Numbered from the stretch's first letter, positions 34,092 to 46,046 are shown. The stretch: DNA of 64,000 bases from Bacillus changyiensis (GCF_027706145.1 NZ_JAQFWW010000004.1:62001-126000), one strand, 5' to 3'. Numbers and translations are program-made. Notes: generated by a model from the sequence alone, not told the origin.

Positions 34092-35234
34092 TCAAGCAAG
34101 CGGAGCTAATGCTTGCTTTAAGTCTTCTAGGAGATCATCAATATCTTCAATCCCAACGGAAATGCGAATCAAGCCATCAGTAATCCCCAGCTCAAGACGA
34201 CGATCTTGCGGAATCGATGCATGAGTCATTCGTGCGGGTACCGAGATTAAGCTTTCAACGGCTCCTAAGCTTTCGGCTATCGTAAACAGTTTTAGTCTTT
34301 CTAAAACAAGGTCGACATGTTGCTCCTTCCCAATGTCAAAAGAAAGCATTCCACCAAATCCTCTGCTTTGTCGTTTGGCAACCTTGTGACCGGAGTGGGA
34401 CGGAGAACCTGGGTCATACACCTTTTGTACAGCTTTATGACTTTCTAAAAATTGGCCAATTTTTCGAGCATTTTGCTCATGAGCTTCCATTCTTAAGGCT
34501 AATGTTTTCATGCCTCTCATGAGTAACCAAGCGTCCTGAGGCCCAAGAATGCCTCCTGTAGAGTTTTGAATAAAATGAAGCTGTTCCCCTAATGCTTTAG
34601 TAGCAGTCACGACTAGTCCGCCAACGACATCACTGTGACCCCCCAAATATTTAGTTGCACTGTGAAGAACAATGTCAGCACCAAATGAAATCGGGTTTTG
34701 AAAATATGGTGTATTAAACGTATTATCAACGATAAAGAAGAGCTGATGTTTTTTGGTTATTTCAGAGACCATTTGCAAATCTGTAATTTTTAAAAGTGGA
34801 TTTGTTGGTGTCTCAATGTAAATAGCTTTTGTGTTTGGTTTGATCGCATTTTCAATCTGATCCATACTGCTTGTATCGCAAAATGTTGTTTCAATGCCCA
34901 TACGGTTGAAGACTTTCGCCATGACTCGGTATGTTCCACCATATACGTCATCTGTTAAAATGACATGGTCGCCATGGTTAAATAGCATCATCACCGCACT
35001 TATGGCCGCCATTCCGGAACTAAACGCATAACCTGCCGCTCCCCCTTCAAGCTCTGTGATTAATGATTCCAGTGCGGCTCTTGTTGGGTTTCCTGTTCTT
35101 GAATATTCATATCCTGTGTGCATCCCTGCTCTTGGTTGTTTATAGGTGCTAACCTGATAAATGGGAACTGAGACAGCACCGGTTGTTTCATCACCTGTGA
35201 TTCCACCATGAATCATTTTTGTTTTTTGTTTCAT
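34092..35234 (-). CDS. mccB: Cystathionine gamma-lyase / homocysteine gamma-lyase
   Basis: 380 residues, Cys/Met metabolism PLP enzyme. HSATKYLGGHSDVVGG carries the PLP lysine. YSRTGNPTR and SSGMAAISAVM bind the phosphate, and VESLISVPARMTHASIP is the C-terminal substrate region. It splits cystathionine to cysteine, the last step of reverse transsulfuration. ATG 35234 follows GAAGGAGG, which overlaps the mccA stop, so translation is coupled. A frame extension six codons upstream is not used. Confidence 0.95.
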   Translation of the reverse strand: MKQKTKMIHGGITGDETTGAVSVPIYQVSTYKQPRAGMHTGYEYSRTGNPTRAALESLITELEGGAAGYAFSSGMAAISAVMMLFNHGDHVILTDDVYGGTYRVMAKVFNRMGIETTFCDTSSMDQIENAIKPNTKAIYIETPTNPLLKITDLQMVSEITKKHQLFFIVDNTFNTPYFQNPISFGADIVLHSATKYLGGHSDVVGGLVVTATKALGEQLHFIQNSTGGILGPQDAWLLMRGMKTLALRMEAHEQNARKIGQFLESHKAVQKVYDPGSPSHSGHKVAKRQSRGFGGMLSFDIGKEQHVDLVLERLKLFTIAESLGAVESLISVPARMTHASIPQDRRLELGITDGLIRISVGIEDIDDLLEDLKQALAPLA

Positions 35235-35235
35235 A

Positions 35236-36159
35236 CTAAATGCCTCCTTCATATATTTTTTTGCTTAAATAACGGTCACTACTGTCAGGAAATATCGTCA
35301 CAATATTTGTGCCTTCTTTCGCATGTTCAGCTTCTTTTAATGCGGCAAATAAAGCGGCACCTGATGAACTTCCAATTAGAAGCCCCTCTTTTTCCGCTGC
35401 CTCTTTCACAAGACGGAAAGCATCTTGATCGGAAACGGTATAAATCTCATCAAAATGGCTTTGATCCATATATTCAGGTATGAATTCCATTCCGATCCCT
35501 TCGGTTTTATGCCCATGCGGCTCTCCCCCGTTTAATATTGAACCCTCCGGTTCAACGATTACCGTTTTAATGGACGATCTTTTTTCTTTTAAAAACCGTG
35601 CAGTCCCGGCAAATGTACCACCTGATCCGGCACCAGCAACAAATATATCAACCTTGCCATCAAGATCATTCCAGATTTCAGGAGCGAGCGTCTTATAGTA
35701 AACCAATGGATTTACTTGGTTTTTAAACTGCAAAAAACAATGGGAATTGTCAATCTCTTTCTCAAGCTCAAGCGCCTTTGCAATTGCCCCTTTCATCCCT
35801 TCATTTCTTGGTGTATGAACAATTTTCGCACCTAGTGCCTTCATGATCGCTTGTTTTTCCATACTAAAATGTTCAGGAACACAAAAAATCGAGTTGAGAC
35901 CGTACTTTCTGGCAGTTAGCGCTAAGCCGATTCCTGTATTACCAGCCGTAGCTTCAATTACAGTCCCGCCTGATGTTAACTTTCCAGAAGTGAGTGCATC
36001 TGAAATCAACATGTCTCCCAACCGATCTTTAATGCTCCCACCCGGATTCATCATTTCAAGTTTTGCATAGACGTTAACACCTTGAGGCGTTTGAAAATGT
36101 AACAGTTGTAAAAGTGGTGTTTGCCCTATTAATTGTGTGATATCTGTAATCACATTCAA
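35236..36159 (-). CDS. mccA: Cystathionine beta-synthase (O-acetylserine-dependent)
   Basis: 307 residues. IGQTPLLQL and PGGSIKDRLGDMLI carry the PLP lysine, EATAGNTGIGLAL the Asn loop, and GSGGTFAGTARFLK the phosphate loop. B. subtilis MccA (YrhA) condenses O-acetylserine with homocysteine to cystathionine. The start is TTG 36159, with AGGAGG 8 nt upstream. It lies between mtnN and mccB in the methionine-to-cysteine operon. Confidence 0.95.
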   Translation of the reverse strand: MNVITDITQLIGQTPLLQLLHFQTPQGVNVYAKLEMMNPGGSIKDRLGDMLISDALTSGKLTSGGTVIEATAGNTGIGLALTARKYGLNSIFCVPEHFSMEKQAIMKALGAKIVHTPRNEGMKGAIAKALELEKEIDNSHCFLQFKNQVNPLVYYKTLAPEIWNDLDGKVDIFVAGAGSGGTFAGTARFLKEKRSSIKTVIVEPEGSILNGGEPHGHKTEGIGMEFIPEYMDQSHFDEIYTVSDQDAFRLVKEAAEKEGLLIGSSSGAALFAALKEAEHAKEGTNIVTIFPDSSDRYLSKKIYEGGI

Positions 36160-36201
36160 AGTTTTCTCCTCCTTTTCAAAAGAAAGGGAAGAGCTCCCTC
36201 T

Positions 36202-36900
36202 CTATTCATTGATTTTTTTTACCATCCGAAGTACAAGTTCTGTTGAATGTTGTGCAGCCTGTTCCAGGAATTGATCAAACGACACTTCCGACTCTTTTCC
36301 AGCAATATCTGAAAGTGCTCTAATCACAACAAACGGAACAGTGAATTGATGGCAAACTTGTGCAACAGCTGCTGCTTCCATTTCAACAGCATACAGATTT
36401 TCAAATTTACTGCGGATGAATGCTACTCGTTCAGGATCGCTCATAAAGGAGTCACCAGTAGCAATCGTCCCTTTCACAATTTGAATATGTGAAAGCTCTC
36501 TAGCTTCTTCCTCAGCTATTTTGATTAATTGATTGTCAGCCTGAAAAGCGGCTGGTAATTGAGGGACCTGTCCATATTCATAATCAAAAGCTGTAACATC
36601 AACATCATGGTGGCGAACTTCAGTAGAAATCACAATATCACCGACATTTAATGCATGATGAAACCCTCCGGCTGATCCAGTGTTGATGACATAATCCGGT
36701 TTAAAGCGGTCAAGTAAAATCGTCGTACTCATGGCAGCATTTACTTTACCGATGCCTGATTTCAATAAGACAATCTCTTTTTCTTCATAGCTTCCGCTTG
36801 TAAATTCACAGTTTGCTATCACTTCTGTTTTTGATTGTTTTAATTGGCTTCGTAGAATTGTCACTTCTTCTTCCATTGCTCCGATAATGGCGATCTTCAT
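36202..36900 (-). CDS. mtnN: 5'-methylthioadenosine/S-adenosylhomocysteine nucleosidase
   Basis: 232 residues. It starts [17 protein letters not shown] with the catalytic acid Glu and has [20 protein letters not shown] (ribose-binding Glu and Met) and IRALSDIAG with the catalytic Asp. It cleaves MTA and SAH, feeding methionine salvage and homocysteine supply. It follows yrrT by 14 nt. Confidence 0.96.
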   Translation of the reverse strand: MKIAIIGAMEEEVTILRSQLKQSKTEVIANCEFTSGSYEEKEIVLLKSGIGKVNAAMSTTILLDRFKPDYVINTGSAGGFHHALNVGDIVISTEVRHHDVDVTAFDYEYGQVPQLPAAFQADNQLIKIAEEEARELSHIQIVKGTIATGDSFMSDPERVAFIRSKFENLYAVEMEAAAVAQVCHQFTVPFVVIRALSDIAGKESEVSFDQFLEQAAQHSTELVLRMVKKINE

Positions 36901-36914
36901 ATGTTAACATCCCT

Positions 36915-37562
36915 TCAAGTTTTCATTTTTACTGCTTCCATGACCCAGACAAAATCATTATATTGTTGAAAGGCGATCCTAAAATGTTCTGAAGTAAAGA
37001 TCTCTTCCATTTCAGAAATCGTTGGATAATGTTCTGTTTCAAGATCTTCTGCCAGTTGATAAAAGCCTTTCTTTTTTGCATTTTCGATCGCAGCTATGAA
37101 GGCTTTGTGATCCCTGAAGACAGTATCAGCAAACACTATTTTACCATGCTCGTTAAGGATTTTTCCATATCTCCTTATCGCTTCTCGTTTTTCTTGATTT
37201 GTCAAATGGTGAAAAGCATATGAGCTGACAATTGTATCAGGAGAAAACGGTGGTGATGGAAAATCAATAAAATCCCCATCTGTAACAACTACATGTTCAG
37301 GTAGCTTTTGTTTGGCGATTTCCCTCATTGTTTTTGACGGTTCAATCCCTAATACTTGTTTTTCAGCAGCGGCTAATTTCGCTGTCAAATTTCCAGTTCC
37401 AACACCAAATTCGAGAACGTTAAAGCCCGAATGTTTGACAACATCACTCAAAATCTTATCATAGTTGCGGAATACCTCTCGATATTGAATATCATGGCCA
37501 GCCACTGTATCATCATAGGATTCTGCCCAATTCTCAAATAAAGGAATGAACTCTCTTCCCAC
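36915..37562 (-). CDS. yrrT: SAM-dependent methyltransferase YrrT
   Basis: 215 residues. The SAM-binding motif I is VLEFGVGTGNLTAKL, and DTIVSSYAFHHLTNQEK holds motif IV. It is the first gene of the methionine-to-cysteine operon; its substrate is unknown. The GTG at 37562 gives the MGREFIPLF start I recall for B. subtilis YrrT and has GGAG about 10 nt upstream; a GTG three codons earlier touches the ribosome binding site. In B. subtilis the operon is repressed by CymR. A -10-like TATACT lies about 45 nt upstream, but I could not place a CymR box with confidence. Confidence 0.92.
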   Translation of the reverse strand: MGREFIPLFENWAESYDDTVAGHDIQYREVFRNYDKILSDVVKHSGFNVLEFGVGTGNLTAKLAAAEKQVLGIEPSKTMREIAKQKLPEHVVVTDGDFIDFPSPPFSPDTIVSSYAFHHLTNQEKREAIRRYGKILNEHGKIVFADTVFRDHKAFIAAIENAKKKGFYQLAEDLETEHYPTISEMEEIFTSEHFRIAFQQYNDFVWVMEAVKMKT

Positions 37563-37739
37563 TGGTTTCACTCTCCAATCTTTATAATACCTATAAGTAT
37601 AGTATGAATTTAATGATCAATTAGTTCTTATCATAACATATCGAACTTTTATTTAGGTAGTAAAATGTGTTTACTTCTTGTCAGAGACAAACTTCTTTGC
37701 TTTAATAAGGATTGACTTGAAGTATTGGAGGATGAGATG

Positions 37740-37937
37740 ATGCCGTTTGAACTAGACCTAATCAAAGATAAAATCGAGTTTTTTGAAGCAATGACTTTGG
37801 AAGAGCTTGAAAAGAAAGTGAATCAACAGATTGAAAACAACCAAGCACTTTTACTAAAGGTCCATTCGGTTTCTCACCACACAGCAGTGATTGATAACCG
37901 TGTTTTGTACAGTGCAGTCGTTCATTTTAAAGCATAA
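37740..37937 (+). CDS. yrzA: YrzA family protein (DUF2536)
   Basis: 65 residues from ATG 37740, with TTGGAGG 8 nt upstream (the ATG at 37737 is equally in frame). It reads PFELDLIKDKIEFFEAMTLEE and ends RVLYSAVVHFKA, the YrzA family. Function unknown. It is divergent from yrrT and convergent with yrrS, as in B. subtilis. Confidence 0.85.
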   Translation: MPFELDLIKDKIEFFEAMTLEELEKKVNQQIENNQALLLKVHSVSHHTAVIDNRVLYSAVVHFKA

Positions 37938-37948
37938 TAGTTAAAAAT

Positions 37949-37985
37949 TAAAAAGCGGCTGGTTCGTAAACCCGCCGCTTTTTTA
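37949..37985. terminator. Bidirectional terminator between yrzA and yrrS
   Basis: AAAAGCGGC.GG-8 nt-CC.GCCGCTTTTTT hairpin with A and T runs on both sides. Confidence 0.88.
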
Positions 37986-38699
37986 TCATTTCAACTTTTC
38001 AACCTTTGTTGGCTTCCACCCTTTACCATCAACCCATGTAATGGCTACCTGATATTTCTCGCCGCTGTCGGTCGCTTGAATTGTTCCTTTTGCATCTTGA
38101 GGAGTACCATTATTTCCAACCCAAATCACTGTCATATTGTCTTTGGAAACCCCTGTTGCATATGAGATTGCTTCTAACATTTCCGCCCAGTCTTGGGATG
38201 ATGAATCATATGTTGCTGTATGTGCCCCACTCTGTTTTGTACCGACTGGCTTCCAGTCTGGATTAATAATCGTTTTTTCAACGTTAGGGCTAGAGCCTCC
38301 TTCTGTGATTTTGGCTCCTTCAAACGGATCTTTTGCTTTGTCTTTTTCATCATCTGAGGCTGTCTCTTTATCTTTTTTTGAATCTGAATCACTTTTTTCT
38401 TTCTCATCTGAAGCAGAGTCATTTTTTTCTTTATCGCTGGAATCCGTTTTTGCTTTGTCTTTTACATCTTCATCAGATGTTTGATTTTTCTTATCTGAAG
38501 CAGGTGCTTCTGTTGTTTGTTTCGTATCGTTTTTAGAACCGTCGTCCTGTTGCGCTTGCTCTTTCGGGCTGTTCATCAACAGGCTGGTGGCAACGACGAC
38601 AATTAAAACCAATACCACACCTATTAAAATGTTAAGCACAAGATTTGCTTTTCTGCGCTTATCACGATTTTCAAATCGAGATTCCCTAGTTTTGCTCAA
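37986..38699 (-). CDS. yrrS: YrrS family protein (DUF1510)
   Basis: 237 residues. A short cytoplasmic basic start, one transmembrane span (ANLVLNILIGVVLVLIVVVA), a long Lys/Asp/Ser/Glu-rich linker (about 55-130), and a folded C-terminal DUF1510 domain (HTATYDSSSQDWAEMLEAIS ... WVGNNGTPQDA). It lies 63 nt after pbpI, and B. subtilis yrrS is likewise in an operon with it, so a role in envelope or peptidoglycan work during sporulation is likely but unproven. Confidence 0.88.
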   Translation of the reverse strand: MSKTRESRFENRDKRRKANLVLNILIGVVLVLIVVVATSLLMNSPKEQAQQDDGSKNDTKQTTEAPASDKKNQTSDEDVKDKAKTDSSDKEKNDSASDEKEKSDSDSKKDKETASDDEKDKAKDPFEGAKITEGGSSPNVEKTIINPDWKPVGTKQSGAHTATYDSSSQDWAEMLEAISYATGVSKDNMTVIWVGNNGTPQDAKGTIQATDSGEKYQVAITWVDGKGWKPTKVEKLK

Positions 38700-38762
38700 T
38701 TCTTTGCACTCCTTTTTCCCTTACGCCTCACTCTTTATTTTACCATCACCTGAGGCATTCTT

Positions 38763-40517
38763 CTATGTCTTGTTCTTTTCAATTTTATATACTATTTTAA
38801 CAATATCATAAAATATAGCATTTGTCGCAGCCTTGCCCTCTGGTGTGTCCATATCAACAACAACAAGCGCATATTTTGGTTTGTCAGCCGGAAAATAACC
38901 AGCAAACCACTTATGGTAAAGCCTTTTTTTATCTTTTGTCAGCTTACCTGTTTCCGCTGTTCCTGATTTCCCAGATACATTATAGGGTAAGTCACGGAAA
39001 CGTCGGCCTGTCCCTTTACGAGATGTCACAACTTTTCTAAGTAGTTTTTGTAGCCTTTGCGCTGTATAACGATCGATTGTGTCTCCAGACAAGTCTTGAT
39101 CTTTAAACGAGGCCATCAATGTACCATTTTTATATTCGATCTGATCAGCAACTTTAACTTGTTTTTTCTCACCACCTCTTGCAATGGTTGCCATCATATT
39201 GGCAATTTCTAAAGGAGTTAGCTTAACATTTTTTTGTCCAATGGCGGTTTGCGCTATCGCTTTCTTCACTTTCTTATCGTGTTGATCTCCCCAGATTGCC
39301 CCGGTTCCTTCATGATAAAGTTGCTTAAAGTCATCTTGATGAAAGAGAGACCCTTCCCAGCCGACTTGCTCAGTTAGCCCCAGTTTACGTGAGGTGTCCT
39401 CAATAATAGCGTCATTTTTTTTCATCAACTGCTGTGCTAGGCTCGTAAATGTATAATTGCAACTTTGCGCAAAACCTTCTTCCAGATTCAGTTTACCTTT
39501 GTCTTCTCCAGGTTTGCCGTAAAGATTCAAATTGCAGTTGAATGTTTTTGAAGGATGATCTAATCCAGTTTCGATCGCTGCTGTAGCAATGACAGTTTTA
39601 AAAACGGAACCCGGATACATTGGGGTCAACATGTAGTTTTGTCTCGTTTTTTGCGATGCCATGTTTAAATTAGGTTTACTAGCTATCCCCAACACACTGC
39701 TTTTTTCGATATCGAGAAGAACCGCGCCACCCTTTTTTAAATGATGGTCATCCAAAATTTGTTCTAGCGACTTTTGCATTTCCTTATCTAATGTTGTTTT
39801 AATTTGTAATGGATAAAATGGATTTGCATCTGCAGTATATTTGACGTCCATGCCAAACAAAGGGTTACCTAATCCATCAACATGATACAACAGTTTTGTG
39901 TCTTGTTCAGGAAGTAAGAATTCATCAAATGTCCGTTCCAAACCAAAGGTGCCAATTTTCGTTGAGATCGATAAATCTTTTTTGTGCGGATACTTGTTGC
40001 GGAGGAGTTGTGGGTCTTGGTTTGTCATCCCAATCGTATGGGAAGCCAATCTGCTTTTTTTGGTTTTTTCTATGTATACGCCATATATTCCGGGATATTT
40101 CAATTTATTAATTTTTTCAAGCATCATGTTCGAAATCGAGCCTTTTTCATTTTTGGTGAGAATGATCGGTTTTTTTGCTTGTTCTAGTTTATGGTGAATC
40201 TCCATTTCCGACATGTTTAAAATATCGGCTGCCTCCTTAATCGGCCATGGTTGCTTGTTCAAAAAAGGAAATAGCACAATTGCAGGTTTCTGGCTAATCG
40301 TTAGGGGCTTTCCGTTACGATCTAGAAAAGCACCTCGCCCATCAGATATTTGAACCTCTTCTGTACGCTGTTTAACACTTTCCTGAATTAAGTTGACATT
40401 CCATTTAGAAAATGATTCGGTGAAAAACAATTGAATTTCAGCAAGTCTGACAAGTAAAAGAAAAAGTGCGGACGTGATCAAAATCGATATCCATATCATT
40501 CGCTTTCGTAATTTCAT
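38763..40517 (-). CDS. pbpI: Class B penicillin-binding protein PbpI (PBP4b)
   Basis: 584 residues: an N-terminal membrane anchor ([20 protein letters not shown]), a PBP dimer domain, then a transpeptidase domain with YPGSVFKTV (SxxK), QSCNYTF (SxN) and [11 protein letters not shown] (KSG). It cross-links peptidoglycan; in B. subtilis it is sporulation-associated. ATG 40517 has GAGGTG 7 nt upstream; a longer frame start is unsupported. The ribosome binding site lies in the 3' arm of a hairpin with greA (40527-40549). Confidence 0.92.
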   Translation of the reverse strand: MKLRKRMIWISILITSALFLLLVRLAEIQLFFTESFSKWNVNLIQESVKQRTEEVQISDGRGAFLDRNGKPLTISQKPAIVLFPFLNKQPWPIKEAADILNMSEMEIHHKLEQAKKPIILTKNEKGSISNMMLEKINKLKYPGIYGVYIEKTKKSRLASHTIGMTNQDPQLLRNKYPHKKDLSISTKIGTFGLERTFDEFLLPEQDTKLLYHVDGLGNPLFGMDVKYTADANPFYPLQIKTTLDKEMQKSLEQILDDHHLKKGGAVLLDIEKSSVLGIASKPNLNMASQKTRQNYMLTPMYPGSVFKTVIATAAIETGLDHPSKTFNCNLNLYGKPGEDKGKLNLEEGFAQSCNYTFTSLAQQLMKKNDAIIEDTSRKLGLTEQVGWEGSLFHQDDFKQLYHEGTGAIWGDQHDKKVKKAIAQTAIGQKNVKLTPLEIANMMATIARGGEKKQVKVADQIEYKNGTLMASFKDQDLSGDTIDRYTAQRLQKLLRKVVTSRKGTGRRFRDLPYNVSGKSGTAETGKLTKDKKRLYHKWFAGYFPADKPKYALVVVDMDTPEGKAATNAIFYDIVKIVYKIEKNKT

Positions 40518-40526
40518 ATAAAAACA

Positions 40527-40549
40527 CCTCATCCACATTGTGGACGAGG
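40527..40549 (-). other. Hairpin covering the pbpI ribosome binding site (terminator-like)
   Basis: CCTCGTCCACA / TGTGGATGAGG on the minus strand (one mismatch), immediately followed by TGTTTTTAT and the pbpI ATG. The 3' arm contains the pbpI Shine-Dalgarno. It could act both as the greA terminator and as a lid on pbpI translation. Confidence 0.65.
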
Positions 40550-40570
40550 GTCTTCGTTACTAAACGGATT

Positions 40571-41047
40571 TTATGAAATTTTCACAATTTTTACAAGCAT
40601 TTCTCCACCAGGTGTTTGAACAGTCACTTTATCTCCTGCCTGTTTACCGAGAAGGCTTTTGGCAATCGGAGAATCGTTGGAAATTTTCCCTTCAAACGGA
40701 TCTGCCTCTGCACTCCCTACAATCGTGTAGGATTCTTCCTCTCCATCAGGTAGTTCTGTAAAAGTAACGGTTTTACCGAGTGTAACGATGTTTGAGTTCT
40801 CACCATCATCTTCAATGATCTTTGCGTTTCGAATCATATTGTCAAGTGTTGTGATACGCCCTTCAACAAAGGCCTGCTCTTCTTTTGCTGAATCATACTC
40901 GGAGTTTTCGGAAAGATCGCCGAAACTTCTTGCGACTTTGATTCGTTCAACAACCTCTTTACGTTTAACCGTTTTCAAATACTCTAGTTCTTCTTCAAGT
41001 TTTTGTTTCCCTTTTTCTGTCATCGGAAAAACTTTCTCTTGTGCCAT
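40571..41047 (-). CDS. greA: Transcription elongation factor GreA
   Basis: 158 residues: an N-terminal coiled coil ([18 protein letters not shown] ... [16 protein letters not shown], the acidic tip) and a C-terminal FKBP-like domain ending [12 protein letters not shown]. It rescues backtracked RNA polymerase by stimulating transcript cleavage. AGAAGGAGTG precedes the ATG. There are 235 nt between it and udk. Confidence 0.97.
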   Translation of the reverse strand: MAQEKVFPMTEKGKQKLEEELEYLKTVKRKEVVERIKVARSFGDLSENSEYDSAKEEQAFVEGRITTLDNMIRNAKIIEDDGENSNIVTLGKTVTFTELPDGEEESYTIVGSAEADPFEGKISNDSPIAKSLLGKQAGDKVTVQTPGGEMLVKIVKIS

Positions 41048-41282
41048 GTTCCTTCACTCCTTCTAGTTGGTCCCTCATCACTTGTATGTGAGAGTATAGA
41101 CTGAAATATACAAGAATGAGGACAACCTATGTCCCCTTCTTCTCCCCCATATTTGTAAAGAATCGTGTACCGGATGGAAGGGTTCCGATAAATCGTGCAT
41201 ATACAGTTAAAGAAGGGCGCACGAGATCCCTTCAATTTCTATACATAATATGGTCAGAGTTGTGTTTGTCTATGCTATGTTA

Positions 41283-41918
41283 TTATAAAATCGCATTTTG
41301 TTCAAGAATTGTTTGTATTTTTGTGACCATTAAGTCGATTGCAACCCGATTTTGGCCACCTTCGGGAATAATGATATCAGCATAACGTTTGGTGGGCTCA
41401 ACAAATTGGTTATGCATCGGCCGAACGACAGAAATGTATTGTTCGATAACAGATTCAATTGAACGGCCTCTTTCTTTGATATCCCTGAGCATTCTTCTGA
41501 TGATGCGAAGGTCTGCATCCGTATCGACGTAAAGTTTGATGTCCATTAACTCGCGAAGCCTCTCATCCTCAAGAACAAGGATTCCTTCCAAGATAATAAC
41601 ATCTTTCGGCTCAACATGCACGACTTCTTCTGAACGAGTATGCAATTTATAATCATAAATCGGCTTTTCAATTGGGCGATATTCTAGCAATTCTTTTAAA
41701 TGCTCAATCAAAAAGTCATTATCAAATGCAAGCGGGTGATCATAGTTTGTATTCAGCCTTTCTTCAAATGGCAGATGACTTTGATCTTTATAATATAAAT
41801 CTTGTTCAAGCATTAAAATCGAGTGACCTTTAAACTGTTCATAAATAGCTCTTGTGACACTTGTTTTACCAGAGCCTGAACCTCCCGCTATACCAATGAC
41901 TATCGGTTTCTTCCCCAT
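41283..41918 (-). CDS. udk: Uridine kinase
   Basis: 211 residues. Walker A is [13 protein letters not shown]; it continues [24 protein letters not shown] and [20 protein letters not shown]. It phosphorylates uridine and cytidine for pyrimidine salvage. It lies 6 nt after yrrO, so it belongs to the yrrMNO-udk operon. Confidence 0.97.
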   Translation of the reverse strand: MGKKPIVIGIAGGSGSGKTSVTRAIYEQFKGHSILMLEQDLYYKDQSHLPFEERLNTNYDHPLAFDNDFLIEHLKELLEYRPIEKPIYDYKLHTRSEEVVHVEPKDVIILEGILVLEDERLRELMDIKLYVDTDADLRIIRRMLRDIKERGRSIESVIEQYISVVRPMHNQFVEPTKRYADIIIPEGGQNRVAIDLMVTKIQTILEQNAIL

Positions 41919-41924
41919 TGCCGG

Positions 41925-43193
41925 TTACTGCCCCTTTCTCATCATGTTGCTCGGATAAATCTTTTGGTTCACTTTAAATTTGACGATTTGCAGGGGATGG
42001 CGGGCTGCATCGATTACATTGCCTTCTTCGTCCCATATCGTTTCAATTTTACTTGTGAAATTCTCGATTTCCGGACCGAAAAATTCAACTTCGTCTCCAG
42101 TTTTAAAGAAGTTCCGCTGCTGGAGTGTCACCATTTTGGTTGCTTCATCATAATCAAGAACAAGCCCAACAAAATCGTACGTTGTTTTTTTTCCGTGAGT
42201 GCCGAACATCTGCTCTTCATAACCAGGTGTTCCTTCAAAGAAAGCCGGTGCTGTGTCTCTGTTCGCACACTTATCAAGTTCTTTCAGCCACTCTTCTTTA
42301 ATCACAAATCCTTCAGGATCTGCACAGTAGCTATCAATTACTTTTCTGTACACACTAACAACTGTTGCAATGTAGTGAATCGATTTCATTCGTCCCTCGA
42401 TTTTCAGGCTGTCAATTCCCATTTCAATCATTTGCGGAATTGATTCAATCAGTTTCAAATCTTTAGGACTCATCGCAAACGGAGCATCTTCCTCTTCATA
42501 AAGTGCAAGCGATTTTTCGCCTTCTTCTTGATATAAATCATAATCCCAGCGGCATGATTGACAGCATCCGCCGCGGTTTGAGTCTCTAGCTGTCATATGG
42601 TTGCTTAGTACACAGCGTCCTGAGTAGGCAATACACATAGCACCATGAATAAAAGTTTCAATTTCAATATCTACTTTTTCTTTCATTTCTCTAATTTCAA
42701 GTGCACTTGTTTCCCGTGCCAGTACGACGCGTTCTAAGCCTTCCTCTTTCCAGAACTGGACAGCCTTCCAGTTTGAAAGGGATTGCTGGGTGCTTAAGTG
42801 AACCTCTAGCTTCGGTGCCACTCTCCGACATGTTTCAATGATCAGCGGGTCGGCAACGATAATTCCTGAGATGCCTGCGCCTTGTAAATCTTTCAAATAG
42901 TCCTCAAGGCCATCGATGTTTTCCTGATGTGCAAAAATGTTTGTTGTGACATAAATTCTAGCGCCATACTGTTTTGCAAATTCAACACCTTCAGCCATTT
43001 CTTCTGTTGAAAAATTATCTGCATTTGAACGGAGTCCATATTCACGTCCGCCGATAAACACAGCGTCTGCTCCATAATGAACGGCAATTTTCAACTTTTC
43101 TAAATTGCCTGCTGGAGCAAGTAGTTCAGGCTTTTTTGTAATGACGCGTTTTCCATTCATAATTTTGGAAATTTTATCTTGAACTGCAGACAT
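41925..43193 (-). CDS. trhP2: U32 family tRNA U34 hydroxylation protein TrhP2
   Basis: 422 residues with the U32 signature EIETFIHGAMCIAYSGRCVLS and the cysteine set of the family (CQSCRW). It begins KKPELLAPAGNLEKLKIAVHYGADAVFIGG. B. subtilis YrrO (TrhP2) together with YrrN makes 5-hydroxyuridine at tRNA wobble position 34 using prephenate. It is 14 nt downstream of yrrN, with AAAGGAGGG before the ATG. Confidence 0.93.
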   Translation of the reverse strand: MSAVQDKISKIMNGKRVITKKPELLAPAGNLEKLKIAVHYGADAVFIGGREYGLRSNADNFSTEEMAEGVEFAKQYGARIYVTTNIFAHQENIDGLEDYLKDLQGAGISGIIVADPLIIETCRRVAPKLEVHLSTQQSLSNWKAVQFWKEEGLERVVLARETSALEIREMKEKVDIEIETFIHGAMCIAYSGRCVLSNHMTARDSNRGGCCQSCRWDYDLYQEEGEKSLALYEEEDAPFAMSPKDLKLIESIPQMIEMGIDSLKIEGRMKSIHYIATVVSVYRKVIDSYCADPEGFVIKEEWLKELDKCANRDTAPAFFEGTPGYEEQMFGTHGKKTTYDFVGLVLDYDEATKMVTLQQRNFFKTGDEVEFFGPEIENFTSKIETIWDEEGNVIDAARHPLQIVKFKVNQKIYPSNMMRKGQ

Positions 43194-43207
43194 GGTTATC
43201 CCTCCTT

Positions 43208-44813
<1,606 letters not shown>

Positions 44814-44814
44814 T

Positions 44815-44858
44815 CATAAAAAGAGCTTTAGGTCAGAAGTTTTAGAACTACCTAAAGC
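44815..44858 (-). promoter_or_regulatory. Terminator-like hairpin in the trmR leader
   Basis: GCTTTAGGT-16 nt-ACCTAAAGC followed by TCTTTTTATG on the minus strand, about 20-60 nt before the trmR start and downstream of a likely promoter (TTAGCA-18 nt-TAAAAT with extended TG, at about 44895-44925). It could be an attenuator. Confidence 0.5.
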
Positions 44859-44927
44859 AGTGAATGTCTTTTCCTCTAATAAACAACCCGATATATTTTA
44901 CCACAAAACCTTTAAATATGCTAACAA

Positions 44928-44952
44928 AAGGAGAGTATTTTTTACTCTCCTT
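44928..44952 (-). terminator. Terminator after mltG
   Basis: AAGGAGAGTA / TACTCTCCTT hairpin followed by TTG on the minus strand, directly past the mltG stop. Confidence 0.75.
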
Positions 44953-44957
44953 AGTAG

Positions 44958-46046
44958 CTAATGATTCTGATTGTTCGTGATATATTTGTCTTTAGCTTTA
45001 TTATGCTCTTTTAATGTTTTTGTAAAAACAACTTCTCCATTTTTCTTAGCAAGGAAATAGATATAATCCGTTTTATCAGGATTTAAAGCTGCTTCCCAGG
45101 CTGTTTCTCCAGCATTAGAAATCGGTCCCGGTGGAATTCCTGCGTTTTTGTACGTATTATAAGGGGAATCTACTTTAAGATCCTTATAAACGACACGGCT
45201 TTTATGTTTTCCCATTGCATATAAAACAGTCGGATCGGTTTGCAGTGGCATTTTTTTACTTAAACGATTATAAAACACACTCGAAATTTTGTGCCTGTCT
45301 ACTTTTTCAGTTGCTTCTTCTTCTATCAATGAAGCCATTGTTAGTGTTTTATGCACAGACAGTTTTTTGTGTTTCATTTGCGATTTATATTTGTCTGCCA
45401 GATGAGCAGTTGGTTTAACCATCGTTTCAATAATCGTTTCTAATGTCGTATTTGGATCATGAAATGGGTATGTTGCTGGATAGAGATATCCCTCTAAAGG
45501 ATGTTTCACTTTTTTAGTTAAAATTTCTCCTGTGATCAGATTCGGATACTTATGCTTTAATTTGCTGATAAACTGTTTATTATCAAGTTTTTTCATCACT
45601 TCTTCTTCAGAGTAACTGGTTTGTTTGGCGATAATTTCAGCAATTTGACTAAGCTGTTTCCCCTCTGGAATCACAAGTTTAAAAGCAGGTACATTTGAAG
45701 CATTTGTCAGTTTGTCAATGATTTCAGTTGGTTCCATCGCTTGGTTGAGCTGAAAGTTTCCAGCTTGAAACCTTGATGCATGTTTAAATTTTGCATAAGC
45801 AATAAATATTTTTTCATTTTTAATTAAATGTTGCTCTTTTAATTTGGCCGCAATTTTTGAAAGTGATGAGCCCTCTTTAATATAAACGTTAACGGCTTTT
45901 TTATTATTTTGATCGACAGGTTCAAGTGCCGATTTCACGTAAAAGGATAAGCCACCTGCAATAACAATGAAGAGCAGTGCCACCACAGCTATCCAAAGCT
46001 TCAGTTTATTTTTACGTGGCTTTTTTTTAGATTGATCTGCAAACAT
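44958..46046 (-). CDS. mltG: Endolytic peptidoglycan transglycosylase MltG (YrrL)
   Basis: 362 residues: a basic start, one membrane span (LWIAVVALLFIVIAGGLSFYV), a LysM-like subdomain, and the YceG domain with the catalytic Glu in LASLIEEEATEKVDRHKISSVFYNRL and the family end DSPYNTYKNAGIPPGPISNAG. MltG cuts nascent glycan strands. AAGGAGAGG precedes the ATG. It is transcribed from its own promoter and is flanked by terminators. Confidence 0.93.
   Translation of the reverse strand: MFADQSKKKPRKNKLKLWIAVVALLFIVIAGGLSFYVKSALEPVDQNNKKAVNVYIKEGSSLSKIAAKLKEQHLIKNEKIFIAYAKFKHASRFQAGNFQLNQAMEPTEIIDKLTNASNVPAFKLVIPEGKQLSQIAEIIAKQTSYSEEEVMKKLDNKQFISKLKHKYPNLITGEILTKKVKHPLEGYLYPATYPFHDPNTTLETIIETMVKPTAHLADKYKSQMKHKKLSVHKTLTMASLIEEEATEKVDRHKISSVFYNRLSKKMPLQTDPTVLYAMGKHKSRVVYKDLKVDSPYNTYKNAGIPPGPISNAGETAWEAALNPDKTDYIYFLAKKNGEVVFTKTLKEHNKAKDKYITNNQNH

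Noticed and set aside
37572..37680. CymR operator upstream of yrrT
   Set aside because: Expected from B. subtilis, but I could not identify the motif with confidence in the sequence.
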